Assembly (NCBI RefSeq): GCF_020382885.2
Contig: NC_058513.1
Coordinates: 11,681,641-11,745,640, forward strand
DNA: 64,000 bases
Reading direction: 5' to 3'
Origin: Scatophagus argus
Lineage: Eukaryota > Chordata > Actinopteri > Scatophagidae
The position numbers were made by a program, and so were the translations under genes. The notes below the pieces were generated by a model, which was given only the letters and a program-made list of their open reading frames with translations, ran no database searches and was not told where the DNA came from. Positions 43,741 through 55,472 of this stretch are shown in pieces. The first letter of the stretch is position 1. Every line of letters starts with the position of its first letter.

Positions 43741-45123
43741 ATGAGCTGGAGTTTCCTGACTCGTCTGCTGGAAGAAATCCACGAGCATTCTACATTTGTG
43801 GGCAAGATCTGGGTCACTGTCCTCATTGTTTTCCGCATTGTACTGACAGCTGTAGGAGGTGAGTCCATCTACTACGATGAGCAGAGCAAGTTTATCTGCA
43901 ACTCAGGCCAGCCGGGCTGCGAGAATGTCTGCTACAACGCTTTCGCTCCGCTGTCACATGTCCGCTTCTGGGTTTTCCAAATCATTTTGGTTGCTGTGCC
44001 TTCGCTCATGTACCTGGGCTATGCTGTCAACAAAATTGCTCATGCAGAGGAACAGGCAAACAGCGGCGGAGCAAGGGGATTGTCTCTGAGGAAGCACAAG
44101 AAGAAGCACTATCTTGCGGGCAGAAAGCAGCACAGGGGCATCGAAGAGGCTGAGGATGACCAAGAAGAAGACCCAATGATCTATGAAATGGCAGAGGACG
44201 AGAGTGATGGCAGTGGAGCAGCAAAAGCAAGCAGTTGTGATCGAAAAAATAAAGTCAAAGTGCGCCACAGTGGGCGCCAGCGTATCAAAGAGGATGGACT
44301 GATGCGCATTTATGTCCTTCAGCTCTTGGTCCGCACCGTGCTGGAGGTGGCTTTCTTGTGTGGTCAGTATGCCCTGTATGGATTTGCTGTGCCTGCCACC
44401 TATGTGTGCTCAGAAGTGCCATGCCCTCACAATGTGGACTGCTTTGTGTCAAGGCCTACTGAGAAAACTATCTTCCTCCTCATCATGTATACAGTTTCCC
44501 TGCTTTGTCTGGCTCTCAATATATGGGAGATGCTTCACCTGGGCATAGGTACCATCTGTGAGATCGTACGCTCCCGTCGGGTGCAGCTCCCTGATGACGA
44601 AGTGTACGGGCTGACACAGGGACAAGGAGCTCTTAATGAGGCAGCACTGAGCACAGAGGATTACAGCAGCTACCCTTTTTCTTGGAGCGCACCATCAGCT
44701 CCACCTGGGTACAACATTGCCATCAAGCCTTCTTTGGTAACTACAGGGCACCATGAGCAATCGCTACCCATCACTGATCTTACTACCACCAAGATGGCAT
44801 GCCAGCAGAACCACGTGAACATTGCCCAAGAGGAGCGCCAGCAGTACACCGATAATGGCGAAAACCTGTCCAGAGCAGCGATGGGAGATGCCTCCAGAAG
44901 TGCTCAGAAGGATATCCATCAGCCTCAGAAAAGGCTGGAGGCTGACAATCAGGACCACAGCCAGCCACAGAACCATACTAACAACCACAGCAAGCTTCAC
45001 CGCGAACGTAAACACCGACAGGCCTCCAAACACACCTCCGTCAAGGCAGAAATAGACAGAGGCAGCAGCAGCACAAGCAGTAGCAGAAAATATGGAGTCA
45101 TAAAGGGTTCTGAGTGGATCTGA
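43741..45123 (+). CDS. gjc1: Connexin 45 (gap junction gamma-1 protein)
   Basis: One uninterrupted 460-codon frame preceded by an acceptor at 43687 and a 53-base leader. Connexins assemble as hexameric hemichannels that dock into gap junctions; Cx45 acts in cardiac conduction, smooth muscle and neurons. The N-terminus [20 protein letters not shown] is nearly identical to mammalian Cx45. Four membrane segments lie at about 21-41, 76-96, 190-215 and 246-266. Extracellular loop cysteines follow the connexin code: C53-x6-C60-x3-C64 and C223-x4-C228-x5-C234. The cytoplasmic loop (about 97-189) is long and acidic ([11 protein letters not shown]), typical of gamma connexins. The tail contains [13 protein letters not shown]-like sequence and ends SEWI, matching the C-terminal PDZ-type ligand (SVWI) of human Cx45. 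It is longer than human Cx45 (about 396 aa), mainly in the loop and tail. Confidence 0.97.
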   Translation: MSWSFLTRLLEEIHEHSTFVGKIWVTVLIVFRIVLTAVGGESIYYDEQSKFICNSGQPGCENVCYNAFAPLSHVRFWVFQIILVAVPSLMYLGYAVNKIAHAEEQANSGGARGLSLRKHKKKHYLAGRKQHRGIEEAEDDQEEDPMIYEMAEDESDGSGAAKASSCDRKNKVKVRHSGRQRIKEDGLMRIYVLQLLVRTVLEVAFLCGQYALYGFAVPATYVCSEVPCPHNVDCFVSRPTEKTIFLLIMYTVSLLCLALNIWEMLHLGIGTICEIVRSRRVQLPDDEVYGLTQGQGALNEAALSTEDYSSYPFSWSAPSAPPGYNIAIKPSLVTTGHHEQSLPITDLTTTKMACQQNHVNIAQEERQQYTDNGENLSRAAMGDASRSAQKDIHQPQKRLEADNQDHSQPQNHTNNHSKLHRERKHRQASKHTSVKAEIDRGSSSTSSSRKYGVIKGSEWI

Positions 45124-45150
45124 AACGCATTCTATATCATAACATTTTTT

Positions 45151-45168
45151 GCTTTGTTTAAACAAAGC
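45151..45168. repeat. Perfect 18-bp palindrome in gjc1 3' UTR
   Basis: GCTTTGTTTAAACAAAGC is its own reverse complement and starts 28 bases after the gjc1 stop. Confidence 0.9.
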
Positions 45169-46248
45169 AAATCCTTGTCAGTCAGGCTCAGTATTTTTTT
45201 TTTTGTTTGGTTGTTTTTTTTGTCCATACTGTGTATAAAAAACATACATAATTTCTTAATATCAGGATCTACCTTGTACCAGTCCACTGACATCTCGGCC
45301 TTATGAAGATCAAACGATTAAATTATGTGAAACATGGTTAACATTTGCTCTTCATTGTTCTCAAATTGTGATGATAAGTTGGGTTTTTTTTACATTTTAT
45401 TTCTAATTTAAGCTGAATATCTTTGGGTATGGGACAAAAAGTTATTTTGAAAACAAACTTGGCCAAAGGGAAAGTGTGACAGTCATATTAGTTGCATCCC
45501 TAGTTTGATTGCAGTTGTGTCACTTATGACAAAAAGGTTTTAATTAATATAAATATTATGTTCATCTTTTATGTCAATAATAATTTGGTCTGAAAATAAC
45601 AACATCCATCCAAATACTGAAAAGTTCTCATTTCCTACTTTGCTTTAGATGGAGGTTTCTACTTTACAATGTCAGTATAGTGAATACAACATTGGTATTT
45701 ATATTTATGTAGCCTTAAAACTCAACAGTACAAGATAAATCCTGCTACTAACATGTAAGTGACAGCTTGTAGGAAAATCATTGAAGATAATGTAAAGCAG
45801 ATGAAAAATGTTGTGACCCTTTAAGTGTGAGAAGTGCCTTACTTAAACAGATGAGGTGCTGCTTCCTGTTCACTGTACAAATGTTAAAAAGGTAACTGTT
45901 TACTACCAAATGTCCTGACAGTATTGCGTGAAAACATGAGCAAATTCATACTGAATACCTGGTTAGTTCTGCTAACATCCAAGCTTTGAACAATATTGGT
46001 GTTTCTGATGTTTTCACCAATGCAGGTTTCGTAATTTAACAGTGTTTTTCTCTCAGTCCATTATTGTCATTATTTTTTGTAAAACAATGGCCTGTTTTTC
46101 TTCCCCCAAGGCCATGTCTTTTTTTTGGTCATTATTAATACACACAATTTGTGGATTTTCAAATTGAAATGTCATTAAGGCTAGTCCTTTGCACTGTGCC
46201 AGTGTTTTTGTTAAAACTATTTTTCTAAACAAAAAAGTGCATGTTTTG

Positions 46249-46254
46249 AATAAA
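46249..46254 (+). terminator. gjc1 polyadenylation signal
   Basis: AATAAA followed by AGAGTTGGTGTTATTTGTCT, a GT/T-rich downstream element of the usual kind. This gives a 3' UTR of about 1.15 kb. Confidence 0.7.
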
Positions 46255-46739
46255 GAGTTGGTGTTATTTGTCTCGTGGTCTTTGTCTTATATTTAACTGT
46301 TTAGATAACAGTGTGAGTAAATCTAAATCATCCTATGGGTGGAATATAGAATTTTCAAGTAACAATGAATATATTTAATCCATATAAACAATTGGGCTAT
46401 CTTACTCTATTAAGTGAGGCAAATATAAAGATTCAATTTGCCAATGCAAGTTATTTACAGCAAATAGGAAAAATGAGATGCATAAATAGGCCCATGCTTC
46501 CCGTTGTGCTGCATTTAGATACTCTCAGAACGTTACGTAAACTTTAGTTACTAGTAGATCCCGTGTCATAGAGAAAGCACATTGACACAAAGCAAAAATG
46601 GCTTGTGCGAAGCTGTCTGCTGTCACTCAATCAGGCTGATTTCACATGATTGTTAAATCAAAAAACATGAATATTTGGACGGTAGACAAAATATGAATAA
46701 TGGAATACCATTTAGCTGTATGAAGCAAGCATTTGAATG

Positions 46740-46883
46740 CAGCGTTTTACCGGATATGACGTTACCTTTGCGTTCATGTCTCCGCCAGTGTTTTTTAAAA
46801 AGCGGCGGTTGCTCTTCGACCACCTTTTCCTGAATCAGTAGCAACAATTTCTTTATTGCATTTCTTCAGTACAGCGATAAAAC
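46740..46883 (+). other. dbf4b: dbf4b promoter-proximal region and candidate 5' noncoding exon
   Basis: A block with several CpGs (AAAGCGGCGGTTGCTCTTCG) leads to a donor GTAAGT at 46884, and the next acceptor CTTTTCTCAG at 47229-47238 begins the exon that carries the start codon. The transcription start is not defined by anything I can see. Confidence 0.5.
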
Positions 46884-47292
46884 GTAAGTATGCATTCTAT
46901 GTTACTTGTAGTTATGACGTGGGATAAGATTCAATAGACAATTAGCTTATCATTATTACCAACTACCAAAGCGTTTTGTCCCAGGCGTACATTTCCAGGA
47001 AAGCTAAGCTAGTTAGGGTCAGCTAACGCTAACTAATCGCAGCGAAGATTGCTAATTGGAAATGTAGCTTGGTTAATGCGTGAACTGCACTGTTGTGGTA
47101 GTAAACTAACCCTGACGTTGCATTTGTTTTCCTTACGGTGTTGTAAAACCATTGCAACACTGTTTAGATCGACTGGTCATTGTAAATTCATTTACTGACA
47201 TTTGTAGATACGAGAGTAACATCTCTGCCTTTTCTCAGGTGGATCCTGGTGGGTTTCTGTAAAGTTTCAAACTCCTTTACTGCCCCGGGATC

Positions 47293-50200
47293 ATGCAGCA
47301 GCAGCAGTATGCAGAGGAGAAACGCCTTCTGGGCTCACTGTGTCCTGGGCAGAAGAAGCTGGAGGGGAAGACCTTTTATCTGGATAGTGTAAAGAAACGC
47401 TCGACAGCCCTGCTCTTGGAGACCATATCGCTTCTAGGAGGGGTAAGCTTGTGTGTAGATGAAGGTAGTGTGTCTGTTTATCTTGTGCTGTGAATACTAA
47501 TTGTTGTTCTTATAACATTACACGAATTGCTCTGAAGTTTTGATCTGCGACAGTGACATTTTAGATACAAAATAGAAGGCAAGAAACTGTTGTTCAGTTT
47601 CTTTAAAGACTGAGAAAAACAATTTGCTTGGCCACTGTCAGGTCAAATGCTGTAGTCTGGCTCAGTTATTAAGAGGATGTAGTAAGTAAAACCACAACTT
47701 ACAGTACAGTACTATATTCTTAACAAGTAAACTATTTTTTAAACAATATAACAGTACTGTATGTCTAAATATTTTTTCATGGTATGCTAGCATATGGCAC
47801 TACAGTAATAATGCTTTGTTGTTGTCTTAAGAACGGCAGTTAAATAATAGTTTTAAAGGAGAGAATACTGTTACCTTGATCAGTTGTATACCCACTAAAA
47901 TTAAAGATATACTGTGCAGAATGTGATGGTTGCAGTTTGTGAACACATCAGCAAGCGATTCTGGAGAAAGTTTGGATGGTTTAGTCTCATTCCCAGGTCG
48001 TCAAAGTTAGAGTTGCATAGGTCAAAGTTAAGGTAAAATCTTTTATTTTCTTATTCTGAAGGGAATCGAGAGTTTCCTGCACAAGGATGTGAACTTTGTT
48101 GTGACTGGAAGCCAAGAGTACCTGAAGGATCAGAAGTTTACAGATTCGAAAGCAGGGGCAAAGGGGACAACTGAAGAAGCCAAGCGTCCTATGATGACAC
48201 GAGAGAGTGTCCTCAGCAATGACAAGCGACGACCAGGAACTCCGAGACCAATGGTAATGAGCATCATTCACACGTGTTCTGAAGATAAAGGTTAATTGTA
48301 CAGTGTTTGTTACCTTGTATCTGCAGAGGTAGTGTCGGCTGTGTTGTGTAGCTATGTTTCTACTGAGGATGGACAAACCAAACACTAAGCACTTTTACAT
48401 GAAAAATGGTAAAAGAGACAAATGCCTTTTAAAAATTCAGGTCTTTTGGTGATTTGTTTTCATCACCAGCTCATTTGTACAGTATCCCAGTAGAAGGATA
48501 AAGAATAGTAGAATAAAATTTCGATCTGCACTTTTCTCCACAGGCTTGTGGCAGTCGTGGGAAGGCCCTGCTTGAAAAGGCCATTCGCAACAATGTAAGT
48601 CAGTGCAACAATCCAATTGTGGTTAAGCTTCAAGTTCTGTGGACTATTTTTTAGGTTGTGGGTATTGGTTATATAATGAAGACTGACATTGTTTGTTATC
48701 TTGACTTGATGCTGTCTTGTAGGAACAACTGAAGAAGAACAGTGTTTTGGCCAACGCTCGATCATGGGGAGTAAAGATTTTGTATGTGGATGGTATCCTT
48801 TTGCCAGTTTTGAGTGCTAATGATAGAAGAATTCCACATCAAAATAATAACAAGGTTTCGCGCCAACTCTTAGCTGGCTTGTTCGCATCTGTAGTACAGT
48901 GAAGCTGACAGCAGATGGCGCCATGTGAGTGCTTATACTGCATTTTGTTCTGTGCTGTTGTATCCTACTGATACAAGCTGAAGAAATCTACTGTTAACCA
49001 TCATAGAAAAAAAATCACTTTCTTAATCAAAGAACGTTCAGTCAAATTCTTGTATTTATCCTTAACGTAGCATCAGATGTACTTTCATATTTGAAACAAC
49101 TGACTCGGGAGACCTTCAGTGCCATTCACAAAAGGCCAGAGGTGAGATGTTTGGGCTGAACGTCTTTTCACTTCACAGGATATACCAATGTGACTTTTTT
49201 TTTTTTTTTACATTAAGAAATATCAAACAAGTAAATCATTTATGAATAAACTGGTAATAAGAAAAAGAGCTCTCAAACACAATCGACTCTGCTAGGGTCT
49301 ATGAAGGGAAATACTTGAACTTGAATTTCCTCTCGTATAATATACGTTGATAATCATTGATCTTCAATATTAAGGAGCCTTATTTTGACCTTTTTCTTTA
49401 ATGTAGAGGACTTCCACCAAACAACAAGGTTCTCCTGTTGTCAAAGGTTAGTTTTATGTATATCTACTGCTAATTTGCCAACAACAAAAGTATTTCTGTA
49501 GCTATAACTGGTTAGCTCGCTAATATAACTGTTTCTCTTCCCCTTTGCTTCTCCTGGTCCACAGCTGCAGCTCTGAAGTCTCCTTATCTTAAAATTGAAG
49601 ACTTGAGCAGGTGAGTTTCATCCCTCATTCGATTGTGGGGAGGATGATTTGACTACCTTTACCTCCAACTCTGGAGGGAAATATCAGGCTCTTTTGCTGC
49701 TAAATGCTCTGCTTTGTTACCAGTTTTGTAACTGTTTCTGTTGTTTAGTGCTAAGCAGGTAGTTAAGTTAAATTTACAGGCTTGGCAGCTAAACAATGAG
49801 CTGAAACTCACCATAAAGCTCTGTAAAGCTGAGGGGAGCTGTACATTCAGGTGATAATTCTCTGTGAGTGTACCTTCTCACATTGTGCCTTTGTTTTCAT
49901 GCTGTCATTTGATACTTTGTTGGTTATAATCACGTTAATCCTCCGTGTTTGATACCAGTTAATCAGGAAAGATAACTTTAAGTGTTTAGGCCTTCCACGG
50001 TTCATCTAATGGTTGTTTAGTATCAGATTAGATGCTTTTTTGCACTTCATGCATAATGACAGTGAAGTAACAATGGGCTGCAGTGAACTGTCCCCATGTT
50101 CCTGCCCTTCCTACCCCACTGGGTGCAAGTTCTGGAGGTTTGCATTTCAGCCCACATGATTTTCTTAATTGAACCCGTTAGGGAGTCCCATCGTGTAATG

Positions 50201-52808
50201 TGACAATCCACCACCCCTCCCAGTGATGCTTCTCTCCAGGAGCCCAGAGCTCAAGCGGATACGATTTCTATTCGATGAGGCTTTGCAAGCTCCGCTGCCT
50301 GTTCCTGCAGGGGATCTCTGTGTGCTAACAGGTCCTTTCATTTGCCCTCCCATTTCAGTTAATTGAAGTGCTCTGGCTAATGTACAGGCCATTGCTTTGA
50401 GAAACTGAATCCATGACTCTGAAATGTGTCTCTGGTGTTGATCTGTGCAATCTCACATTCAGTTCCAAAGAGTAATTTGAAATATTTTGTATTTGAAAAT
50501 ATGACAATAATAATAATTTCTGCATAATAATATTCTGTTTGTATTCAGATGTTCAATGTTGTTGCATTGTATTTTGTTTTCTTGTGTAACTGATGCTAAA
50601 ACATTTTCATTGAATTTACATTTTGGGGAATAAATTCTGTTGTTTTGTTGTCTAACCAGGAAATATAAGCCCTTGCATATGCAGTCAATCACCTTCCCCA
50701 CTCTGTGGTACTCGGGCCGATTTAGTCCCTTTGAATCTCCTCCTCCTGCTCAGTTTGAAAAGCGGACCGAGCAAAGAGAAAATAAATCAAGGTGTGTTGA
50801 AATGCCCCTAATTGAAAAACATATAGACTGTTGTTCTACAAAGAAACAATGAATGAAGGATTTATCATAATTGTGGTTCACTGTTTGTTAATTAGGGAGA
50901 AGAAAAAAGTTGAAAGCAGCGTTCAGGACAAATCTCAAACGGCACTTAGCTGTAACCCCTCACCTTGGAGGCCACGCAAAAAGGACCTGTCTTACTGTGA
51001 ATGCTGTCAGCAATCCTTCACTAATCTGGAAGAGGTGAAATCTTTAAAAAGTACCTTTGTTGGCACATAACCCAACCCCCCATCCCCCATTGTTTGGCTC
51101 AAATTTATATGTGAGACTTATTTTCTCTGTTGGCCCACGCAGCACTTGCAGTCAGATCAGCACCGTGCCTTCGTGATGGATCTCTCAAACTACAGCATGG
51201 TGGACCAACTTGTGGATGAAATGATTCCGGGATTCAACCCCAATCCACCTCAACAATCAGACGAAACACTGAACCGGTGGGCTTTGATTATTACCTGCAA
51301 AGTCCTAATGTTGTGAAATTCCTGTAATTAGCTTTTTCCCTGAACCAAAAAGGGAGGTGGATTTCTAGTCTTATCTATGTTCTTCTCCTAGACCACGAAC
51401 TCCAGTGCCTCTCCAAGATGTCTGTGAACTTGAACCTCTCACTGATCTGGAGACGGAGCATGCAGTTCAGGCCCTGCAGAGACGAGGCTCATCAGTTAAT
51501 GCTCATATCTCCAGCCCTACCAGGCGTCCTCTTGTCTCTGGCCCAGGCAGCCCATCACCAGGAGTTCAGTTTCCTGTCCCAGACTCAGCCACTCCACCTG
51601 CTGACATCCAGGCCTTCACTAATGACACAGACAGACATCCTCACTCTCCAAGTCCAGTTATGCCTGCACTGGATGCTGAGCCACAAGCCCACGATTTAGC
51701 CAGCCAGCAGCCTGATACGCCGTGTCTCTCCCCCTGCCCCGACCCTCACTCCCTGCCCCCGGTCCTCAGCCCACAAGTCCCTTATACCTCCTACGTTATG
51801 GAGCCGCACTCCCCATATTCAGAGCCTCCTGTCCTCAGTCCACATCGGTACACTGGAGAGGATGCTGTGGAAGGACACCCCTGTGAAATGGACACTGCAG
51901 AAAGTGTGTTTCTGTTTGTTCCAGCCACCGCTCCCCTTCTTCACAATGTGGCTTTAACAACCGCTGATGGAGTAAAAGGAACAAACCAAGAAAGTCCTTT
52001 TGGATTTAGTGAGCTCTTATATTATCGTAATGATTTGGAGTGTGCCACGCTGTTTTCACGTAGATCTCGTTCGCTTCCCCGACAGTCAGCGATGGCACTG
52101 AACCCCAGAAAGCGCTGTAGATCAGCCAGCCCTGAACGCAGCCAGAGCAAAAGGAGGAGGATTACTGACAAATTTAGCTACAGTGGTAGATGGACTGAAC
52201 AAAGAGGGAATGAATGTCAGATAATACATTCTCGCCCTCATCCAAAAATCTCTTCAACACTCACTTTAGAAACACTTGGTTTAAAACAAACTTTTACCAT
52301 GTTTTGTGTTCCTACTGTACAGAATTTCACTCGGGCACCAAGTCAAATGGACAGTTTTAGTCATGGTACCATTTCAGCTGCCAGTCACCCAACAGCAGCA
52401 AATTTTGATCCTTCACTTCAGTTTCCCAAAGATAAACCTTGCAGTGCATTTTCCAGTCAGGACTCTCAACGTTCACTGTCACAGTCCACCTCGGTGTGCA
52501 TCGAGTCAGCCCTCATCCCGGACTTAGCCATGCTCTCTCCATCATCGTCAGACTCCGACTGGGACTGTGACCTGCTGTCACGGCTGGGACAACCCCCGGC
52601 GGCTCCTCTGTCGCCCACTGAGCAGAACTGTGAGCTCGATACGGAGCTCCTCCACAGGCCGTGCACATGGATGCACGACTCTAGCTACGAGTCACGTCTA
52701 CACACTGTCCTTCAGCCGTCAGCCCCGGGGACGTCACTGTGTGGGGAAGAAATGGACCCTTCAGCGTTTTCTAGGACCGTGGTACAGGTAGTCGAGGTTC
52801 AGCACTGA
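47293..52808 (+). CDS. dbf4b: DBF4-type regulatory subunit of Cdc7 kinase, DBF4B
   Basis: Eleven coding exons with consistent phases: 47293-47442, 48062-48253, 48544-48594, 48723-48792, 49071-49141, 49407-49446, 49565-49610, 50660-50791, 50896-51034, 51143-51276, 51392-52808; 813 aa. DBF4 proteins bind and activate CDC7, which phosphorylates the MCM helicase to fire replication origins. Motif N (BRCT-like) covers about residues 20-75 (GKTFYLDS, IESFLHKDVNFVVTGSQEY). A CDC7-binding motif M covers about 195-235 (PYLKIEDLSRKYKPLH, FSPFESP). Motif C is a DBF4 zinc finger: C285-x2-C288-x9-H298-x5-H304. The last exon alone encodes 472 codons of Ser/Pro-rich, probably disordered sequence with a basic cluster (RKRCRSASPERSQSKRRR) that looks like a nuclear localisation signal. 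DBF4B rather than DBF4 is chosen because gjc1 and adam11 flank it, as on human 17q21. Confidence 0.93.
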
Positions 52809-55100
52809 TTGTTAAATTCTTGATCATTTCAAAAAACTGGAAAAACACCTACAAAGAAGTCGTGTTAGGCACCTGGAGTGGTGAGCCTTTGACTTTTTAG
52901 CTACATATCGCATTGTACGATACAATTGGCAGCACTTAAGCTGGTCAAAATAAGTCAATGAAGTGTACACTGAATAAATATTTAAAACTTAGTGCAAACT
53001 AAAATGTAATACCTCACTGTTTTTAGAGATGCAGATTTTTATCTTTTATTATTTTTTGCGGTAGATGTTGCTTAGTGGACCTTCCCATGAATTTTAAGCG
53101 CGTCCATTATAATTTTTCCTGTCAGCCCCTAATCCTCCTTGTGTGTAGCAGTATTCTGTATGTCTTGCTGACTGCAAGGCTTTCAGCATCTGTGTCCAGG
53201 AACACATGGTCGTATTGGGAATTTAATGAGGCTTTTCTGAAGGGGGCATTACTCAATTACTGTAAGTGCTGTGTCTGGATCAGATCCCACTCCCGCCGAC
53301 ATTGATGAGGCGTTAGCAGAGTGGAGGACTTGCACAACCCGTGAGATAGAAAACCGTCTGACTTATGTCGAATGGTTTTTCCCGCCTTTTCAAGGTGGGC
53401 CAAAGGATGGGTTTTTGTCAAGGAGAGACTGTTGTGTCACAGTTGTTTGCTACATCCACAGGGAAGTTTATTACATGCACTTGTCCTCAGTTGTTGAAGT
53501 GTCAGGAGCACACAAGACTGAATATGTCATGTTGTCCAAAAATCGGACATTATCCTTAATATCTTACGCGGACATTTAAAATACAGAAGCAACGCCACAT
53601 GGTCTCAGCATGTGAAAGACTAGCAATCCTCATGTGCACATGTGAAATCAATTCTTGTCAAGTGTTTTTGAATAAATGTTTTTAACCATAAACATTTCCT
53701 GCTGCATAGTGGTCAGAAAATGTTGTCACTCAGGTAGAGTTAAGACCTGTTGGGTTACACTGAAGGTTTTCCTGTGGCGTCACGAAATGCTGACCCTGCT
53801 TGTAGTGCTAAAGGAGAACCAAATGGAAAGGTAATGGATGAGGCAAGGGCAGCAGAGGGTTGATGTGTGCCGTCTCGCTTATCAGCCCAGCGTTCAGCTG
53901 ACACCAACAATATTTGATATCTTATCTCCAAGCCTTGCTATGCAACCCTGTACTATCCAGATTTGATGGATTGAAGAGATCCTTTGCATGATTGGCACAT
54001 CAGCTTGTCATCCACAGAAGGGAGAACAATCTTACCTTTAAACTTTGGAGGCCTTTTTGCTGTTTTGCACTTTGTGAATTTTGTTAGAAATAAGTAAGGA
54101 ATGTGGGAATTGGATTTTATGAGGGTGTAATTTCCAAAAGGAGGTTTAAGTTCAAGTGAGATATAAAGCTCAAAATGTTCTGGTGAAAGTATTTGGCACA
54201 TCTGCCCACACACACTCCCTTTTCACAAGTTTTCTGTCTGTGGGGTTGATGATGTTTATCAAGCTAGCCTAAAATCTGTTTCCCAATGTTACAACAATAA
54301 AAGCATCGGGGCATTTTCTATGATTGCCCTCAACAGATGGACCTGACTGGCTGTCAGGTGTTTTATTTTCCATTCCTGTAAGATCCAAGTGATTATTAGG
54401 AGCTACTTTTTATGTTGGCTTAAAAATTGGGATAGAAAGTTGTTTTGATTTCTGCTGTTTCTAAAGCCAAGACAGAAACTTCCCTATTGAAGTACACTTA
54501 CTACAGGAAAAGCATTCGAAAAAAATCAGGCATTCAGTGAAGAGTGGAGGTGCAGAATTGCACAAAACTTTTGCATCTGATTTTTCTTTTCAATTTTTAA
54601 CTTTACATGCTTGAATACACACTGGCTTTTTTCATTTTTTATTTTTCTAAAGGCATTAAAAGTCACTTGAATATTAAAGTCACAGGACTTTATGGGTGTG
54701 TTTCAGCTTTGCCTGACCTCCAGCTGTGATCAGATCCTGATTCAAATGTTAAATCCTGAATTATGTGATATTGTGGTTTTTAAACTGTGACGCTCCCACC
54801 TCAAACCAGACAGACCACAGAGGAAAACACAAATTCAGAATTTACCAAAAGCCATCAGGTTCTCTGGCTGGTTAGGCTTCAGGCTGCACATATGAGAAAA
54901 GAAAAACGTTAAGTCAGGATTTGGGTTAAGATATTTTAACTAGGTCTGCTTATATGATTCCTATCAGCTGGAAGCAACTTATGCCTAAAGGCTCGCTGTT
55001 TTCCTTTTAAAGAATAAACGTGTGTTCTAATGCTAAAAGAACTAAAATGTTTTAGGATTTAGGCGTGTAGTTTATGGTGTTTACTTCATATTAAGTCTTC
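52809..55100. other. dbf4b-adam11 interval
   Basis: After the dbf4b 3' UTR this is ordinary AT-rich sequence with no recognised gene, RNA or mobile element. The right end passes into the GC-rich adam11 promoter region. Confidence 0.5.
52973..52978 (+). terminator. dbf4b proximal polyadenylation signal
   Basis: AATAAA 165 bp after the stop. A second AATAAA at 53671-53676, followed by a T-rich stretch, could be a distal site giving a 3' UTR of about 0.9 kb. Confidence 0.55.
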
Positions 55101-55472
55101 GAGCATATCGTCAAAGAGCGTGGGTGGACCCGTCGAGCCCCACGTGCTCCTTGTTTCCAGGTCCACGGCTCCTCGCGCAGCCTCATTGCCTCGCGTGAGC
55201 CCAGGCCGTTTGTGTGATCGCGCGGCGGAGCTCGGAGACACCGTCACGCACCATGCCGCTGGAGCCGAGCAGAGGGCTCGCTCCGTCCGGGCGCGTTTAA
55301 CTCACCAGATGCCGGGAGCGAGCTGAGAAATGCGGGCGCCGCGTTCAAAGGACCCCCGCTGTTCTGTTTGTGTTCAGTGTCAACAACAGTCCCGCTGCAG
55401 CTCCGCTCACGCCTCTTTTCAGTCCTTTTAACGGCGCTGCACCGAGGAAATCACCAGGACTATGTGAGCATC
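55100..55472 (+). promoter_or_regulatory. adam11: adam11 CpG-rich promoter and 5' UTR
   Basis: Composition changes sharply to CpG-rich sequence (GATCGCGCGGCGGAGCTCGG, GGGCGCCGCGTTC) just before the adam11 start. No TATA box is seen. An ATG directly followed by TGA sits at 55462-55467, five bases before the start codon. Confidence 0.65.
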
